From Chitinivorax sp. B (GTDB taxonomy: Bacteria; Pseudomonadota; Gammaproteobacteria; Burkholderiales; SCOH01), in the NCBI RefSeq assembly GCF_005503445.1, contig NZ_SCOH01000047.1, positions 1-36,221 on the forward strand: a DNA stretch of 36,221 bases, read 5' to 3'. The position numbers and the translations under genes were made by a program. This document shows, piece after piece, positions 23,677-32,508 of this stretch. The notes beneath the pieces were generated by a model. That model ran no database searches and had not been told where the DNA came from. It worked only from the letters and a program-made list of their open reading frames with translations. Every line of letters begins with the position of its first letter. The stretch's first letter is position 1.

Positions 23677-25263
23677 TTAGCGAATCCAGTTCCAGCTTTG
23701 CCAGTTGGCCCCTTGCGAGATGCGGTATAGCACCACATTATTGGTACTGGTCAATGACAGGGCGACATTGCCGTTGTTGCCATTAAGCAGCGCATTGCCA
23801 CTACGACGCCAACGTTGGTCGCTGTGATTGTTGCAAGTGTAGACGATGGCATCGATCCATTCGGCGGGTGTGCCGTTGGTATCCACGCAGAACTGTGGGT
23901 TGGCTACATTGCGGATATAGCCATTGCCGTCTTGATTCCAGCGTTGGGTATTGCTGCCATTGCAGGCACGGGCAACCAGCTTGGTGTAATTGCTCAGGCT
24001 GCCAGCCACATCCAGGCACAGATTGTTGTAGGGTGAAACGAGCTTGTAGCCGTTGCCGGAGGGTGTCGTGGTACCGCTGCCAACCTGTACCGCCAGCGTG
24101 GTACGGGCAGACTTGCCATTGCGATCGTTGGCTTGTACCGCGATATTGGCCGTGCCATTGACGTTTGCTACAGGGCGTACAGTCAAGGTGTATTGATTGC
24201 CAGCCAGTTTACGCAGGCTCAATCCACTGTTGGCGATGATGCTGGGATTATCACTGTTGGCAGCTAACTGCACGCTATTGGGGTCGCTGGACGAGATATC
24301 AATGGTGACCGAACCGGTGCCATTCTTGCTGATGACCAATTGCCGCGTACTGATGCTGATGCCTAGATCACCACCGCTTTGAGATGGATAGAAGTGTTTG
24401 ACCGATGCCACATCGCCGGCCGACATGCCGTTCCGTTGCCCCAACTGGTTTAGCGGGCGGCTTGGATCAAGCGGCTGAATGGTGGGTTGAGCGCGATTGA
24501 TTGCAAAGTCAAATGCACCATAGTGCATTAATGAACCAAAATCATACGCCCCAATGGGATCGGCCCCTTGTGTGGCTCGGAAGTTGTGCTGATTCTGGGT
24601 GGGGATATTGTTCCAGTTGATGCGTACATAACGGTCGCGATCCGGCCGGTTTTGCTCATGATCCCATCCCAATGCATGTAGTAGTTCATGTGCTGCAATT
24701 CCCAGGTACTCACAGCCGCTGCCCAGCGATAGTTCCTGAGCGCCACCGACCATTCCCACGCTGGAATAGCACATCCCACTCTGGTTGCTGGTGACGTAGA
24801 CGTAGTTTGGTTGATTCGTTCGTTGCACGAACCTGACACCCGTTTTCTCTGTGATATGGCGAGTGGCTTGCATGAAAGCATTGCGAGCGGCACTGGATGC
24901 CCAATCAAGCGAATAGTAGAGCGTATTGTTGGGCCAACGACGCTTGCTGCCATCGTGGTTGTCCATCTGTATGCCATCAATCTGCACATCACGGCTAGAT
25001 GTCCATGGCTCGATACGGAGCGAACTGATTCCTTTGCGTTGAATCTCGTCATGTTTCCCCAGCACGATATCACCCAATACGGCGTTGCCATTGCGAATTT
25101 CATATGGAATGCGCTTACCCGATTCGGCGTGATAGCCATAGGCGACTTGGCCGTCGAGCGGGTGAGCCTGTATTTCTGCTGGCAAGTTTGATGCAAAAGC
25201 GTGGCCTGAGATCAGGCTGCCGAATATCAGCACGGTGTGGAGATGGCGTGTGGAAGGTTTCAT
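23677..25263 (-). CDS. Secreted astacin-family metalloprotease with Ig-like and ricin-type lectin domains
   Basis: 528 residues from the ATG at 25263, chosen because AGGA lies eight bases upstream; an ATG nine bases earlier would sit on that site. Signal peptide about 1-25 (ending HAFAS); propeptide-like segment; catalytic domain with HELLHALGWDHE (zinc ligands His192, His196, His202) and Met-turn SLMHY; Ig-like domain (about 298-395); a Ser/Thr/Gly linker (GSGTTTPSGNG); and a ricin B-type beta-trefoil (about 405-528) with TQRW, DQRW and WQSW repeats and Cys pairs. The trefoil should anchor the protease to glycans. Very similar to the neighbouring astacin apart from the added lectin. Confidence 0.94.
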   Translation of the reverse strand: MKPSTRHLHTVLIFGSLISGHAFASNLPAEIQAHPLDGQVAYGYHAESGKRIPYEIRNGNAVLGDIVLGKHDEIQRKGISSLRIEPWTSSRDVQIDGIQMDNHDGSKRRWPNNTLYYSLDWASSAARNAFMQATRHITEKTGVRFVQRTNQPNYVYVTSNQSGMCYSSVGMVGGAQELSLGSGCEYLGIAAHELLHALGWDHEQNRPDRDRYVRINWNNIPTQNQHNFRATQGADPIGAYDFGSLMHYGAFDFAINRAQPTIQPLDPSRPLNQLGQRNGMSAGDVASVKHFYPSQSGGDLGISISTRQLVISKNGTGSVTIDISSSDPNSVQLAANSDNPSIIANSGLSLRKLAGNQYTLTVRPVANVNGTANIAVQANDRNGKSARTTLAVQVGSGTTTPSGNGYKLVSPYNNLCLDVAGSLSNYTKLVARACNGSNTQRWNQDGNGYIRNVANPQFCVDTNGTPAEWIDAIVYTCNNHSDQRWRRSGNALLNGNNGNVALSLTSTNNVVLYRISQGANWQSWNWIR

Positions 25264-25462
25264 CAATGACATCCTGGCTGCGAATAATTGGACGAAGGAA
25301 GGCCGCCAGTTCAGCGGACTACCTTATATGCATAATATTTGTGTCCAGCGCAGTTTTTCATGATTGAAAAAATATGGCAATAGCATTGCACGAGAAAGTT
25401 GGATATTATAATTAATTATTATAAATAACATTGTTATATATTTAATTTTATGACGTAGTCAG

Positions 25463-25478
25463 ATCAAGCTTGCTTGAT
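25463..25478. repeat. Inverted repeat, candidate operator
   Basis: ATCAAGC-TT-GCTTGAT is a perfect 7-bp inverted repeat with a 2-base centre, in the AT-rich region between divergent protease genes. The form suits a dimeric transcription factor; which one is unknown. Confidence 0.5.
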
Positions 25479-25878
25479 AGAATGCTACTGTGAATGTTGG
25501 CTATGTGGAGTTCTGGAAGAGTTTTCCGTGAACACTATTGTATTGGTAAAGAATTCACATTTATAAAACAAAAGAAACAGATAAGTGCACATGGAGTGAC
25601 TGTTAGTCATCTTATTTTTGTTTTAGTAAGAAAATAGATTTGTAGCCTATGTCATCCTTGATCGGATTGATTAGTAAACAATCGATATTTACTAAGTAAC
25701 AATGAAGCTGTGAGTAACAAGCTGTTGGAATTGTACATCTGATTTATCAATGAAAATAGCAATAAAATTCTATAAAAGTGTTAGTTTGAGCAATATTTTT
25801 ATAGTTTATGCGCGCTATCTGAGTGGCAATATAGTGGTAATTTATGGCTATGTCATTTCTTTTGGTTGTTGTATGCAA

Positions 25879-25906
25879 TTGACATTAAATGGGGTAGGGT
25901 GACAAT
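25879..25906 (+). promoter_or_regulatory. Promoter for the large astacin gene
   Basis: A consensus -35 TTGACA (25879-25884) and GACAAT (25901-25906, four of six) are separated by 16 bp. Transcription from near 25913 would give a leader of about 147 nucleotides. Confidence 0.5.
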
Positions 25907-26059
25907 CTTTGCATCGCGTTTCCGATATGAAGGTTTCGCCCCATATTTGCTTTTTATGAGAGGGAAGCTCCAGCAAATACGGTGAAGATGGCTGGCGACC
26001 CGCTGGCCCAATAACCCAAGAAAGCCGTTACGAAGGCTGAAAACAAGCAAGGAGTTCAC

Positions 26060-28774
26060 ATGCAGTTCAAACGTACATACCTCGCCAGTGTGGTCATGGT
26101 GGCGTTATCCGGTATTGCATATAGTGGTGTGTCAGATGAGAACGACATCAATTCGCGACGAAATAGTGAAGCTGTGTTGGAGACGGTCACGCTGAAAAAT
26201 GGCGATGTGATCACCTATGAAGTGGTTGGTGGCAAAGCGATTCTGGGAGACATGATTCTTGGGGAGCACGAGCTAATCAAGCGCACAGGTGAAGTGGGGG
26301 CGTTTACTGTACGGAGTTGGCAGCGGGACGTGTTGAGTCGGTTGAAAAATCAGCCTGAGGATAATCCAGATGCCCATACCCAGCGCTGGCCGAACAATGT
26401 CCTTTACTACGCATTCTCGCCCGATTTGCCAAAGCAGGCCAGAGACGCTGCCTTGGCGGGGATGAAGCTGATTACTGATAAAACCCAAGTCCGTTTCAAA
26501 GAACGAACCAATCAGGAGAACTATGTTGAGTTCTACGCCGGCGATCGCTGTGCATCATCGGTAGGCATGGTTGGGGGCAAGCAGTACATATCTCTGGGCG
26601 CTGGTTGTGAGCGTCCGGGGATTGCGGCACATGAGATTTTGCACGCACTCGGCTGGCATCATGAGCAGATGCGGCCAGATCGCGACAGCTATGTTACCGT
26701 CCATGAAGGGAATATCGAGCAGGGTAAAACTGGTAACTTCCGCAAAATGCGCCCTGGCAGTACTGATCCGGTCGGGCCTTACGATTTTCAGTCGATCATG
26801 CATTACAACGCCTACAGTTTCTCTGCCAATGGACAGCCGACCATTACGCCGAAGGACAGTAGCATCCAACTATCGCAATTGGGCCAGCGTCGGGAGTTGA
26901 GTGATGGTGATGCGCGCTCGGTCAATCAACTCTATCCAGCGCCGACGGGTAGTGCCGATCTTCGGATGACTGTCAGTGCCAAAGAACTGCGTATCGACGA
27001 AAACAATAGTGGCCAGCTGGAGTTGGATTTGGTTGCGCCGGCAAATGATCCCGTGGTGCTGTTGCGGGCCTCGCTGGATAAACAGGATGTGGTGGAGGGT
27101 GTGGACTTTACACCGGGTAACAGCAACCGGCGCACGGTGACGGTCAAGCCTTATCCGTTCAAATTTGGTACCGTCAATGTGACTGTGGTGGCAAAAACCA
27201 AGAGTGGTCGGGAAGCCTCCGCAATGTTCAAGGTCACCGTGGTGGATGACCCGACGGTGGGTGGTACACAAGGACAGCCTGATCCATTCTCGCCGGATGG
27301 TCGTTACAAACATGGTGACAAAGTCACGCATGACGGCAAGATTTATCAATTTACCTTGTTGAAAACGGACGGGCAGCCTCACCCGAGGGCCTCGTTACCA
27401 GGTACGTATTGCAAACCAGGCATTTGTTCACAGGCATCACCTCTTAAAGACACTACCACAGGGAAAACAATCGCTTATTGGACAGAAGTAGGCAGGGCAC
27501 CATCGCCTACACCCGTACCCACCCCGACACCAGCACCCAAGCCGTTCTCGCCAAATGATCGGTACAAGCATGGTGATGTGGTGACGTCGGGTGGCAAGGT
27601 TTATCAATTCACCTTGCTGAAGACAGATGGCCAACCGCATCCACGGGCTACTTTGCCCGGTACTTACTGTCAGCCGGGTGCTTGCTCGCAGTCAACACCA
27701 CACCGCGATGCGACCACCGGAAAAGTCATTGCGTATTGGACCGAGACCGGCAATGCAACACCTACACCTAATCCAACACCGACACCAGTGACCAAACCAT
27801 TTTCACCGAATGAACGGTATAAGCATGGTGATACTGCCAGTTTTGGTGGAAAGGTGTATCGGTTCACTTTATTGAAAACGGATGGTCAGCCGCACCCACG
27901 GGCCACGTTGCCGGGTAGTTATTGTCAGCCTGCTACATGCACTCAGACTAGTCCACACAAGGATACTGTAACTGGAAAGACCATTGCCTTCTGGACTGAA
28001 GTAGGTAATACGCCAACGCCAACGCCAACACCAACACCAACACCAACACCAACACCAACACCAACACCAACACCAACACCAACACCAACACCAACACCAA
28101 CACCAACACCGGGGGGCGTTACACCGTTCTCGGTTGATGCGCGTTATAAAACCGGGGATAAGGTGTCGTTTGCCGGAAAGGTGTATCAGTTCACGGTATT
28201 GATGCGAGACGGCCGCCCGCACCCGCGGGCAACCTTCCCAGGCCAGCTTTGCAAGCCGGATTCATGCACACAGAGCCAACCGGCACGGGATACCAGTACA
28301 GGTCTGCCAATTGCATTCTGGGTAGAAGTCGGGGGCACGACACCAGCCACCAAGTGTGATACGCAGCTTGATGTGACACGTGACTACCGCGTAACCAATC
28401 AGCAAAGTGGTACGCAATTGTCCCCATCGCAGGATCAGTCATTGGCACCAGTACTGGTCAAGCGGGATGACGCCATGCGCTGGCGTTTGTCACGCAATGC
28501 CGAAGGATTCTATATCCTCTCCAGCAAGGTCAGCCATTTGTCACTGGATCTGCATGGCAGTACCAAACAGCAGGTCGGTGGGGCCACCATTCTCTATACC
28601 ACGCATCGTGGGATAAATCAGCAATGGTGCCCGATGAAGACGGCAAATGGCGGCTACCAGCTGGTGTCCCGTCTGACAGGTTTTGCATTGGGGATTGGAA
28701 ATGCGCCGGGCGACCAGCCGGTTGTGCAGCAACAGTTAGGCAGCACACCTAGCCTGATCTGGACGCTTAACTGA
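26060..28774 (+). CDS. Large secreted astacin-family metalloprotease with four CBM-like repeats and lectin-like C terminus
   Basis: 904 residues. AAGGAG at 26049-26054 supports the ATG. Order: signal peptide (about 1-22); propeptide-like region; astacin catalytic domain (about 108-293) with HEILHALGWHHE (191-202) and Met-turn SIMHY; Ig-like domain (about 298-396); four repeats of about 70 residues (409-478, 495-563, 580-649, 689-758) joined by Pro-Thr linkers, the last linker (651-684) being 17 Thr-Pro pairs; and a lectin-like domain (about 765-904) like that of the gene at the left edge. The repeats have RYKHGD.V...GK.YQF and end in W.E(V/T)G, the pattern of CBM5/12 chitin-binding modules, but each is longer and carries an extra Cys pair. 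Probably a substrate-anchored protease; a T2SS route is inferred. Confidence 0.93.
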   Translation: MQFKRTYLASVVMVALSGIAYSGVSDENDINSRRNSEAVLETVTLKNGDVITYEVVGGKAILGDMILGEHELIKRTGEVGAFTVRSWQRDVLSRLKNQPEDNPDAHTQRWPNNVLYYAFSPDLPKQARDAALAGMKLITDKTQVRFKERTNQENYVEFYAGDRCASSVGMVGGKQYISLGAGCERPGIAAHEILHALGWHHEQMRPDRDSYVTVHEGNIEQGKTGNFRKMRPGSTDPVGPYDFQSIMHYNAYSFSANGQPTITPKDSSIQLSQLGQRRELSDGDARSVNQLYPAPTGSADLRMTVSAKELRIDENNSGQLELDLVAPANDPVVLLRASLDKQDVVEGVDFTPGNSNRRTVTVKPYPFKFGTVNVTVVAKTKSGREASAMFKVTVVDDPTVGGTQGQPDPFSPDGRYKHGDKVTHDGKIYQFTLLKTDGQPHPRASLPGTYCKPGICSQASPLKDTTTGKTIAYWTEVGRAPSPTPVPTPTPAPKPFSPNDRYKHGDVVTSGGKVYQFTLLKTDGQPHPRATLPGTYCQPGACSQSTPHRDATTGKVIAYWTETGNATPTPNPTPTPVTKPFSPNERYKHGDTASFGGKVYRFTLLKTDGQPHPRATLPGSYCQPATCTQTSPHKDTVTGKTIAFWTEVGNTPTPTPTPTPTPTPTPTPTPTPTPTPTPTPTPTPGGVTPFSVDARYKTGDKVSFAGKVYQFTVLMRDGRPHPRATFPGQLCKPDSCTQSQPARDTSTGLPIAFWVEVGGTTPATKCDTQLDVTRDYRVTNQQSGTQLSPSQDQSLAPVLVKRDDAMRWRLSRNAEGFYILSSKVSHLSLDLHGSTKQQVGGATILYTTHRGINQQWCPMKTANGGYQLVSRLTGFALGIGNAPGDQPVVQQQLGSTPSLIWTLN
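27284..28333 (+). repeat. Four tandem protein-module repeats inside the large astacin
   Basis: Four copies of about 210 bp at 27284-27493, 27542-27748, 27797-28006 and 28124-28333. Copies 1-3 share FTLLKTDGQPHPRA and YC.P...C; copy 4 is more diverged (FTVLMRDGRPHPRATFPG). All keep both Cys residues. This suggests internal duplication with the fourth copy oldest. Confidence 0.85.
28010..28111 (+). repeat. CCAACA hexanucleotide microsatellite encoding Thr-Pro linker
   Basis: About 16 tandem 6-bp units (first ones ending G, the rest near-perfect) encode 17 Thr-Pro pairs between CBM-like repeats 3 and 4. In-frame expansion or contraction would change spacer length only. The other inter-module linkers in this gene use irregular Pro-Thr codons. 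Confidence 0.92.
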
Positions 28775-29184
28775 GTTGCTTTGGCAGCACTAAAGCCCTG
28801 AAACCTGTTGATTGCCGGGTGAGCCATTAGGCTGCCCGGCATTTTTTGTTTAAGTGTCATGATAATTACTCTGCAAGACTAAAGGGTGTAAAGCTGTCAC
28901 TGCAAAATCATGACTGGTTTGTTTAGCTGTCAGGTAGCTAAGTTTTGAATGGTCGAATGTATTTTACGAATTGCCAGCTGGTTCTCTAATATCCCGATAC
29001 TACCTTCTGCCAAGCAGTGAGAGAGTACTTCACTTGATATCTGCCATTGATTCCAATTGAATGCTTGCAGGCATCGGTATTTAGTTATCTGGACTTGCTT
29101 GTAATTGAATCTGGATATTCGAATCAGAAAATAATATGGCGAGGCACGATCCCAGTGCACGCTGAGCAACTCAGGAGAGAATAC
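28775..29184. other. Intergenic region after the large astacin
   Basis: 410 bp. It contains the terminator at 28813-28848 and must hold the promoter of the DUF885 gene. TTGAAT (29105-29110) with AATAAT (29130-29135) is a weak candidate because the spacer is 19 bp. No gene seen. Confidence 0.55.
28813..28848 (+). terminator. Rho-independent terminator of the large astacin gene
   Basis: TGCCGGG (28813-28819) pairs with CCCGGCA (28835-28841), with an inner AGCC/GGCT stem around ATTA, followed by TTTTTTGTTT. Confidence 0.93.
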
Positions 29185-30996
29185 ATGGCTATTGTGCTTG
29201 CCGCGGGCGTACTATTGACAGGAGGGGCACTGGCTGCCAGCAGCTTGCCAAGCAAACCGGAACCAATCGAAGCATTCTATGAACGCATTTTCATGGAAGA
29301 GATGATGGAGCAACCGGAAACGCTGACGCAGTTGCGCCTGCTGGAGCCGCGTGGCATCACTCGCCACAACGGTGAGCTGGATAATTTGTCACTGGCCCAG
29401 GATGACAAACGCTTTCGGCGCCTCAAACAGACGACGGAGTCCTTGCGTCGATACGACACTAAAGGAATGCGATCGGATCAGCGTTTGACCTATGACACGT
29501 TGAATTGGTTTACCCAGAACCAGTTGGCTGGCGAGCGTTTCCGATATCACAGCTATCCAGTCAATCAGCTGTTTGGCGTGCAGAATAGTTTCCCGACCTT
29601 TATGGTGACAATGCACCCGCTGACCAGCAAGGAAGATGTTGCGTACTATCTCGCCCGTCTTGGCAAAGTCAGTATCAAGTTCGATCAGTTGCTGGAACAG
29701 CTCAAAGTGCGTGAGCGTAAGGGCATCATTCCACCCACGTTTGTCATCGATAAAGTATTGGAGGAGATGCAGGGGCTGATCGCCATGTCACCCAAACAGA
29801 ACCTGCTATACACCCATCTGGACAAAAAGCTGGCCACCTTGAAGGGATTGTCGGAAGACGATCGCGAGGCCATGTTGAAGCAAGCCGAGCGGCAGATTGA
29901 TGATGCCGTTTATCCAGCCTATCGGCAGTTGATCAGCTACATGACTGCACTACGCGCCAAATCTGACAATCAGGCAGGGGTGTGGAAGCTGCCAGATGGC
30001 GATGCGTTTTACGCCTATATCCTGAAACAGCGGACCACCAGTGACGATACCCCGCAACAAGTGCACGAACTGGGGCTGGCAGAAGTGGCACGTATCCAGA
30101 AGGAAATACGCGCCATTTTCAAGGCGCAAGGGCATGAAGGGGAAGATCTGGCCAGCCTGATTCAGCAGATTGGCAATGACAAGCGCTTCCTTTACCCAGA
30201 TTCCAACGAAGGCCGGGCACAGATTCTGGCGGACTATAAACAAATCCTGGGTGAGATTGATCAGGGCATCACCAAGGTCTTCAATGTCAAACCCCGTGCA
30301 GCACTGGATGTGCAGCGCATTCCGCAGTTCAAGGAGAAGACATCGCCTGGGGCCTATTATGAAGGTCCGGCACTGGATGGTTCCCGTCCTGGCGTATTCT
30401 TTGCCAATCTGTACGATATCAAGGCGACCACACGCTGGGAGATGCGTACATTGGCCTATCATGAAGGCATACCGGGCCATCATTTCCAGATTGGTATCCA
30501 GCAGGAACTGGAACAGGTCCCGACATTCCGGAAGTTCATGTCATTTACTGCCTATTCAGAAGGCTGGGCGCTTTACGCTGAACGGCTGGCATGGGAAATG
30601 GGCTATCAGAACAACCCCTATGACAATATAGGTCGCTTACAAGGTGAATTGTTCCGTGCTGTACGACTGGTGGTGGATACGGGTATTCACTACAAACGTT
30701 GGACCCGGGAAGAAGCCATCGACTATATGGCACAGAATACCGGTATTGTGTTGAGCGATGTCACCGCCGAAGTTGAACGTTATATCGTGATGCCTGGGCA
30801 AGCTTGTGCTTACAAGGTGGGGATGATGAAAATTCTGTCCTTACGCGACAAGGCCAAACAAGTACTGGGTGATCGTTTCGAATTGTCGGCTTTTCACGAT
30901 GTAGTGTTGAAAAATGGCGCCATGCCACTCAAGTTGCTTGAGAAAGCGGTCGATCATTACATTAAGGAGAATCAAAAGTTGGTAGCCAAAGGTTAG
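29185..30996 (+). CDS. DUF885-family exported metallopeptidase-like protein
   Basis: 603 residues. ATG at 29185 follows AGGAGA at 29173-29178 and gives a signal peptide (MAIVLAAGVLLTGGALAAS); an upstream ATG at 29047 would bury it. The protein is mostly helical. The DUF885 signature HEGIPGHHFQ (in TLAYHEGIPGHHFQ) provides a zinc-type HExxGHH motif, followed by FTAYSEGWALYAERLAWEMG, which supplies a downstream Glu, and MPGQACAYKVG near the C terminus. Members are treated as M32-like carboxypeptidases, though biochemical proof is thin. It is monocistronic as far as can be seen and is another exported hydrolase next to the astacins. Confidence 0.9.
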   Translation: MAIVLAAGVLLTGGALAASSLPSKPEPIEAFYERIFMEEMMEQPETLTQLRLLEPRGITRHNGELDNLSLAQDDKRFRRLKQTTESLRRYDTKGMRSDQRLTYDTLNWFTQNQLAGERFRYHSYPVNQLFGVQNSFPTFMVTMHPLTSKEDVAYYLARLGKVSIKFDQLLEQLKVRERKGIIPPTFVIDKVLEEMQGLIAMSPKQNLLYTHLDKKLATLKGLSEDDREAMLKQAERQIDDAVYPAYRQLISYMTALRAKSDNQAGVWKLPDGDAFYAYILKQRTTSDDTPQQVHELGLAEVARIQKEIRAIFKAQGHEGEDLASLIQQIGNDKRFLYPDSNEGRAQILADYKQILGEIDQGITKVFNVKPRAALDVQRIPQFKEKTSPGAYYEGPALDGSRPGVFFANLYDIKATTRWEMRTLAYHEGIPGHHFQIGIQQELEQVPTFRKFMSFTAYSEGWALYAERLAWEMGYQNNPYDNIGRLQGELFRAVRLVVDTGIHYKRWTREEAIDYMAQNTGIVLSDVTAEVERYIVMPGQACAYKVGMMKILSLRDKAKQVLGDRFELSAFHDVVLKNGAMPLKLLEKAVDHYIKENQKLVAKG

Positions 30997-31104
30997 CGGA
31001 TTATCCCTGAATGAGCCTGGATGCGTTTTGATCCGGAAACCTTTGAACGGATGCGCTATGCTGCATCTAGTAAACTAACGTGACCGGGAGGTTAGTCCTT
31101 TTTC

Positions 31105-31506
31105 ATGTCGGGCGTTCAGGCACCTACCTTTGCTCAGGCCGCGCTGGCAGCGGCCTTGGCCTATCGCTATACAGTGGGGGAGGCTCTGCTGGTTGACTGG
31201 TTACCCAAACGTACCCGGGTGCTGCACCTGCGCCTGCAAACCGAGGACTTGTACGTGACGGTGGACGCTGATGGCGATTGTTATGTCATCAAAGATACCA
31301 ACAACCCGCGTGTGCAGTTTGCCCATGTCACCTTACTGGATCTGGCGGATGGTAAGGTCCGTTATCTGGTTGAACACACGCTTGGCAAGGCTGCCTATGA
31401 ATGGGATGGTACCGAGATTGTGCTGACCTTGGATGAAGGCAGTGGCTTGGTACCGCCAGCCCATATTCTGCATTGCCGTGTCGTGGATGATTTACCAGCC
31501 AAATAG
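31105..31506 (+). CDS. Conserved-looking protein of unknown function
   Basis: I do not recognise this 133-residue protein. It has no signal peptide or membrane span; an Ala-rich helix (QAALAAALAYRYTVGEALLVDWL) is followed by beta-strand-like alternations (RVLHLRLQTEDLYVTVDADGDCYVI, VRYLVEHTL, YEWDGTEIVLTLD). Composition and codon use match the neighbours. The site GGGAGG at 31086-31091 is 13 bases from the ATG, longer than usual; an in-frame stop at 31093 excludes an earlier start. A hairpin terminator follows. Confidence 0.6.
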   Translation: MSGVQAPTFAQAALAAALAYRYTVGEALLVDWLPKRTRVLHLRLQTEDLYVTVDADGDCYVIKDTNNPRVQFAHVTLLDLADGKVRYLVEHTLGKAAYEWDGTEIVLTLDEGSGLVPPAHILHCRVVDDLPAK

Positions 31507-31541
31507 GTAACACCTTCATATCGATCGCAAAAGCATCTGAT

Positions 31542-31566
31542 AGCCCGCTACAATGGCGGGCTTTGA
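31542..31566 (+). terminator. Hairpin terminator before yaaA
   Basis: AGCCCGC (31542-31548) pairs with GCGGGCT (31556-31562) around a 7-base loop, followed by TTGATGTT. The stem is strong and the T tract imperfect. Confidence 0.6.
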
Positions 31567-31584
31567 TGTTGCTGGAGCACGCCG

Positions 31585-32358
31585 ATGCTGATGGTGATTT
31601 CCCCTGCCAAAACGCTCGATTACACCACCCTGCCGACTACTTCAATCCATACCCGACCTGACTACCTGAATCAGTCCCATGCACTGATCCAGGCTTTACG
31701 AGAGTTTTCGCCAGCCGATATCCGGCAATTGATGGATATCAGCGATGAACTCGCCGTGCTCAATGCAGGACGTTTTCAGAGCTGGCAACCTAACTTCACA
31801 TTGGATAATGCCAAGCAAGCTGTACTGGCTTTCATGGGCGATGTCTATGAAGGGCTGCAGGCCAATGCCTTTGATGATGGGCAGCTGACCTTTTTGCAAC
31901 AGCATTTGCGGATTTTGTCAGGCCTGTATGGTTTGTTGCGTCCACTGGATCTGATGCAGCCCTATCGGCTGGAGATGGGTACCCGATTAGCCAATCCAAA
32001 AGGGAAGGATCTCTATGCTTATTGGGGGGATACTTTGACCGATGGATTGAACGCATTACTGGCCGGCGAGTCAGAGCCGGTGCTGGTCAATCTGGCGTCA
32101 GACGAGTATTTCAAAGCCGTTAAACCGAAGAAACTCAATGCCAGATTGATTACGCCGGTATTCCAGGATTGGAAAAATGGCCAGTACAAAATCATCAGTT
32201 TCTACGCCAAACGGGCACGAGGCCTGATGGTGCGATATGCGGTGATGAACCGTGTCGAGGACCCGCTTCAATTGAAACTGTTCGACTATGAAGGCTATGC
32301 ATTGGCTGGCGATGTGTCGACTGACACGACCTGGGTGTTCCGCCGTCAACTTGCATAA
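31585..32358 (+). CDS. yaaA: Peroxide stress protein YaaA
   Basis: 257 residues, the usual length for the YaaA/UPF0246 family, which lowers intracellular free iron and DNA damage during peroxide stress. The N-terminal signature [11 protein letters not shown] is present, as are [46 protein letters not shown] and the C-terminal [14 protein letters not shown]. The ATG at 31585 follows GGAG; a second ATG two codons later is an alternative. Cytosolic. Confidence 0.95.
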   Translation: MLMVISPAKTLDYTTLPTTSIHTRPDYLNQSHALIQALREFSPADIRQLMDISDELAVLNAGRFQSWQPNFTLDNAKQAVLAFMGDVYEGLQANAFDDGQLTFLQQHLRILSGLYGLLRPLDLMQPYRLEMGTRLANPKGKDLYAYWGDTLTDGLNALLAGESEPVLVNLASDEYFKAVKPKKLNARLITPVFQDWKNGQYKIISFYAKRARGLMVRYAVMNRVEDPLQLKLFDYEGYALAGDVSTDTTWVFRRQLA

Positions 32359-32382
32359 AAAGAAAGCCGCCCGAGGGCGGCT
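32357..32382 (-). terminator. GC-rich hairpin with T tract on the minus strand
   Basis: AGCCGCC (32365-32371) pairs with GGCGGCT (32376-32382). On the plus strand no T tract follows (AAATAACA), but on the minus strand the stem is followed by TTTCTTTTT. It therefore reads as a terminator for transcription coming from the right on the minus strand, although no minus-strand gene is seen there. It may also attenuate or protect the yaaA transcript. Confidence 0.5.
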
Positions 32383-32508
32383 AAATAACAGGGATAGTCA
32401 GTGAGGAGGAGACGCAAGTCGCGTCATGAAGCTATCGTGGTGTATGACTAGGCGGTTTTCGCTTAGTTCCAGGCATTCTTAAAAAATTTTTGAAGTGGAG
32501 AAATATTG

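Larger units (their letters stand above)
25264..26059. other. Long AT-rich intergenic region between divergent astacin genes
   Basis: 796 bp without a convincing gene between divergently transcribed protease genes; the core (about 25370-25860) is much more AT-rich than the window. It includes a palindrome ATAATTAATTAT (25408-25419), a 7-2-7 inverted repeat (25463-25478) and a promoter candidate for the plus-strand gene (25879-25906). The 150 bases before the ATG at 26060 are GC-richer and can form hairpins (AGCC/GGCT around 26024-26035), consistent with a structured 5' leader. A small minus-strand frame at 25853-26059 has no coding features. Confidence 0.6.

Noticed and set aside
25853-26059. 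68-codon minus-strand ORF upstream of the large astacin
   Set aside because: No ribosome site or recognisable domain, and it lies across the predicted promoter and leader of the plus-strand gene.
25907-26059. Cyclic di-GMP (GEMM) riboswitch in the large astacin leader
   Set aside because: The conserved GGACGCAAAGC-type core and the tetraloop-receptor parts are not visible, although hairpins exist.
28010-28111. Phase-variable on/off switch by slippage
   Set aside because: The repeat unit is six bases, so copy-number changes keep the reading frame; only linker length would vary.
27869-28222. Minus-strand ORF rich in Cys-Trp repeats
   Set aside because: It is only the reverse reading of the CCAACA microsatellite and the neighbouring CBM-like repeats.
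27284-28333. CRISPR-like array because of regularly spaced repeats
   Set aside because: The repeats are about 210 bp, diverged, and in frame within one coding sequence.
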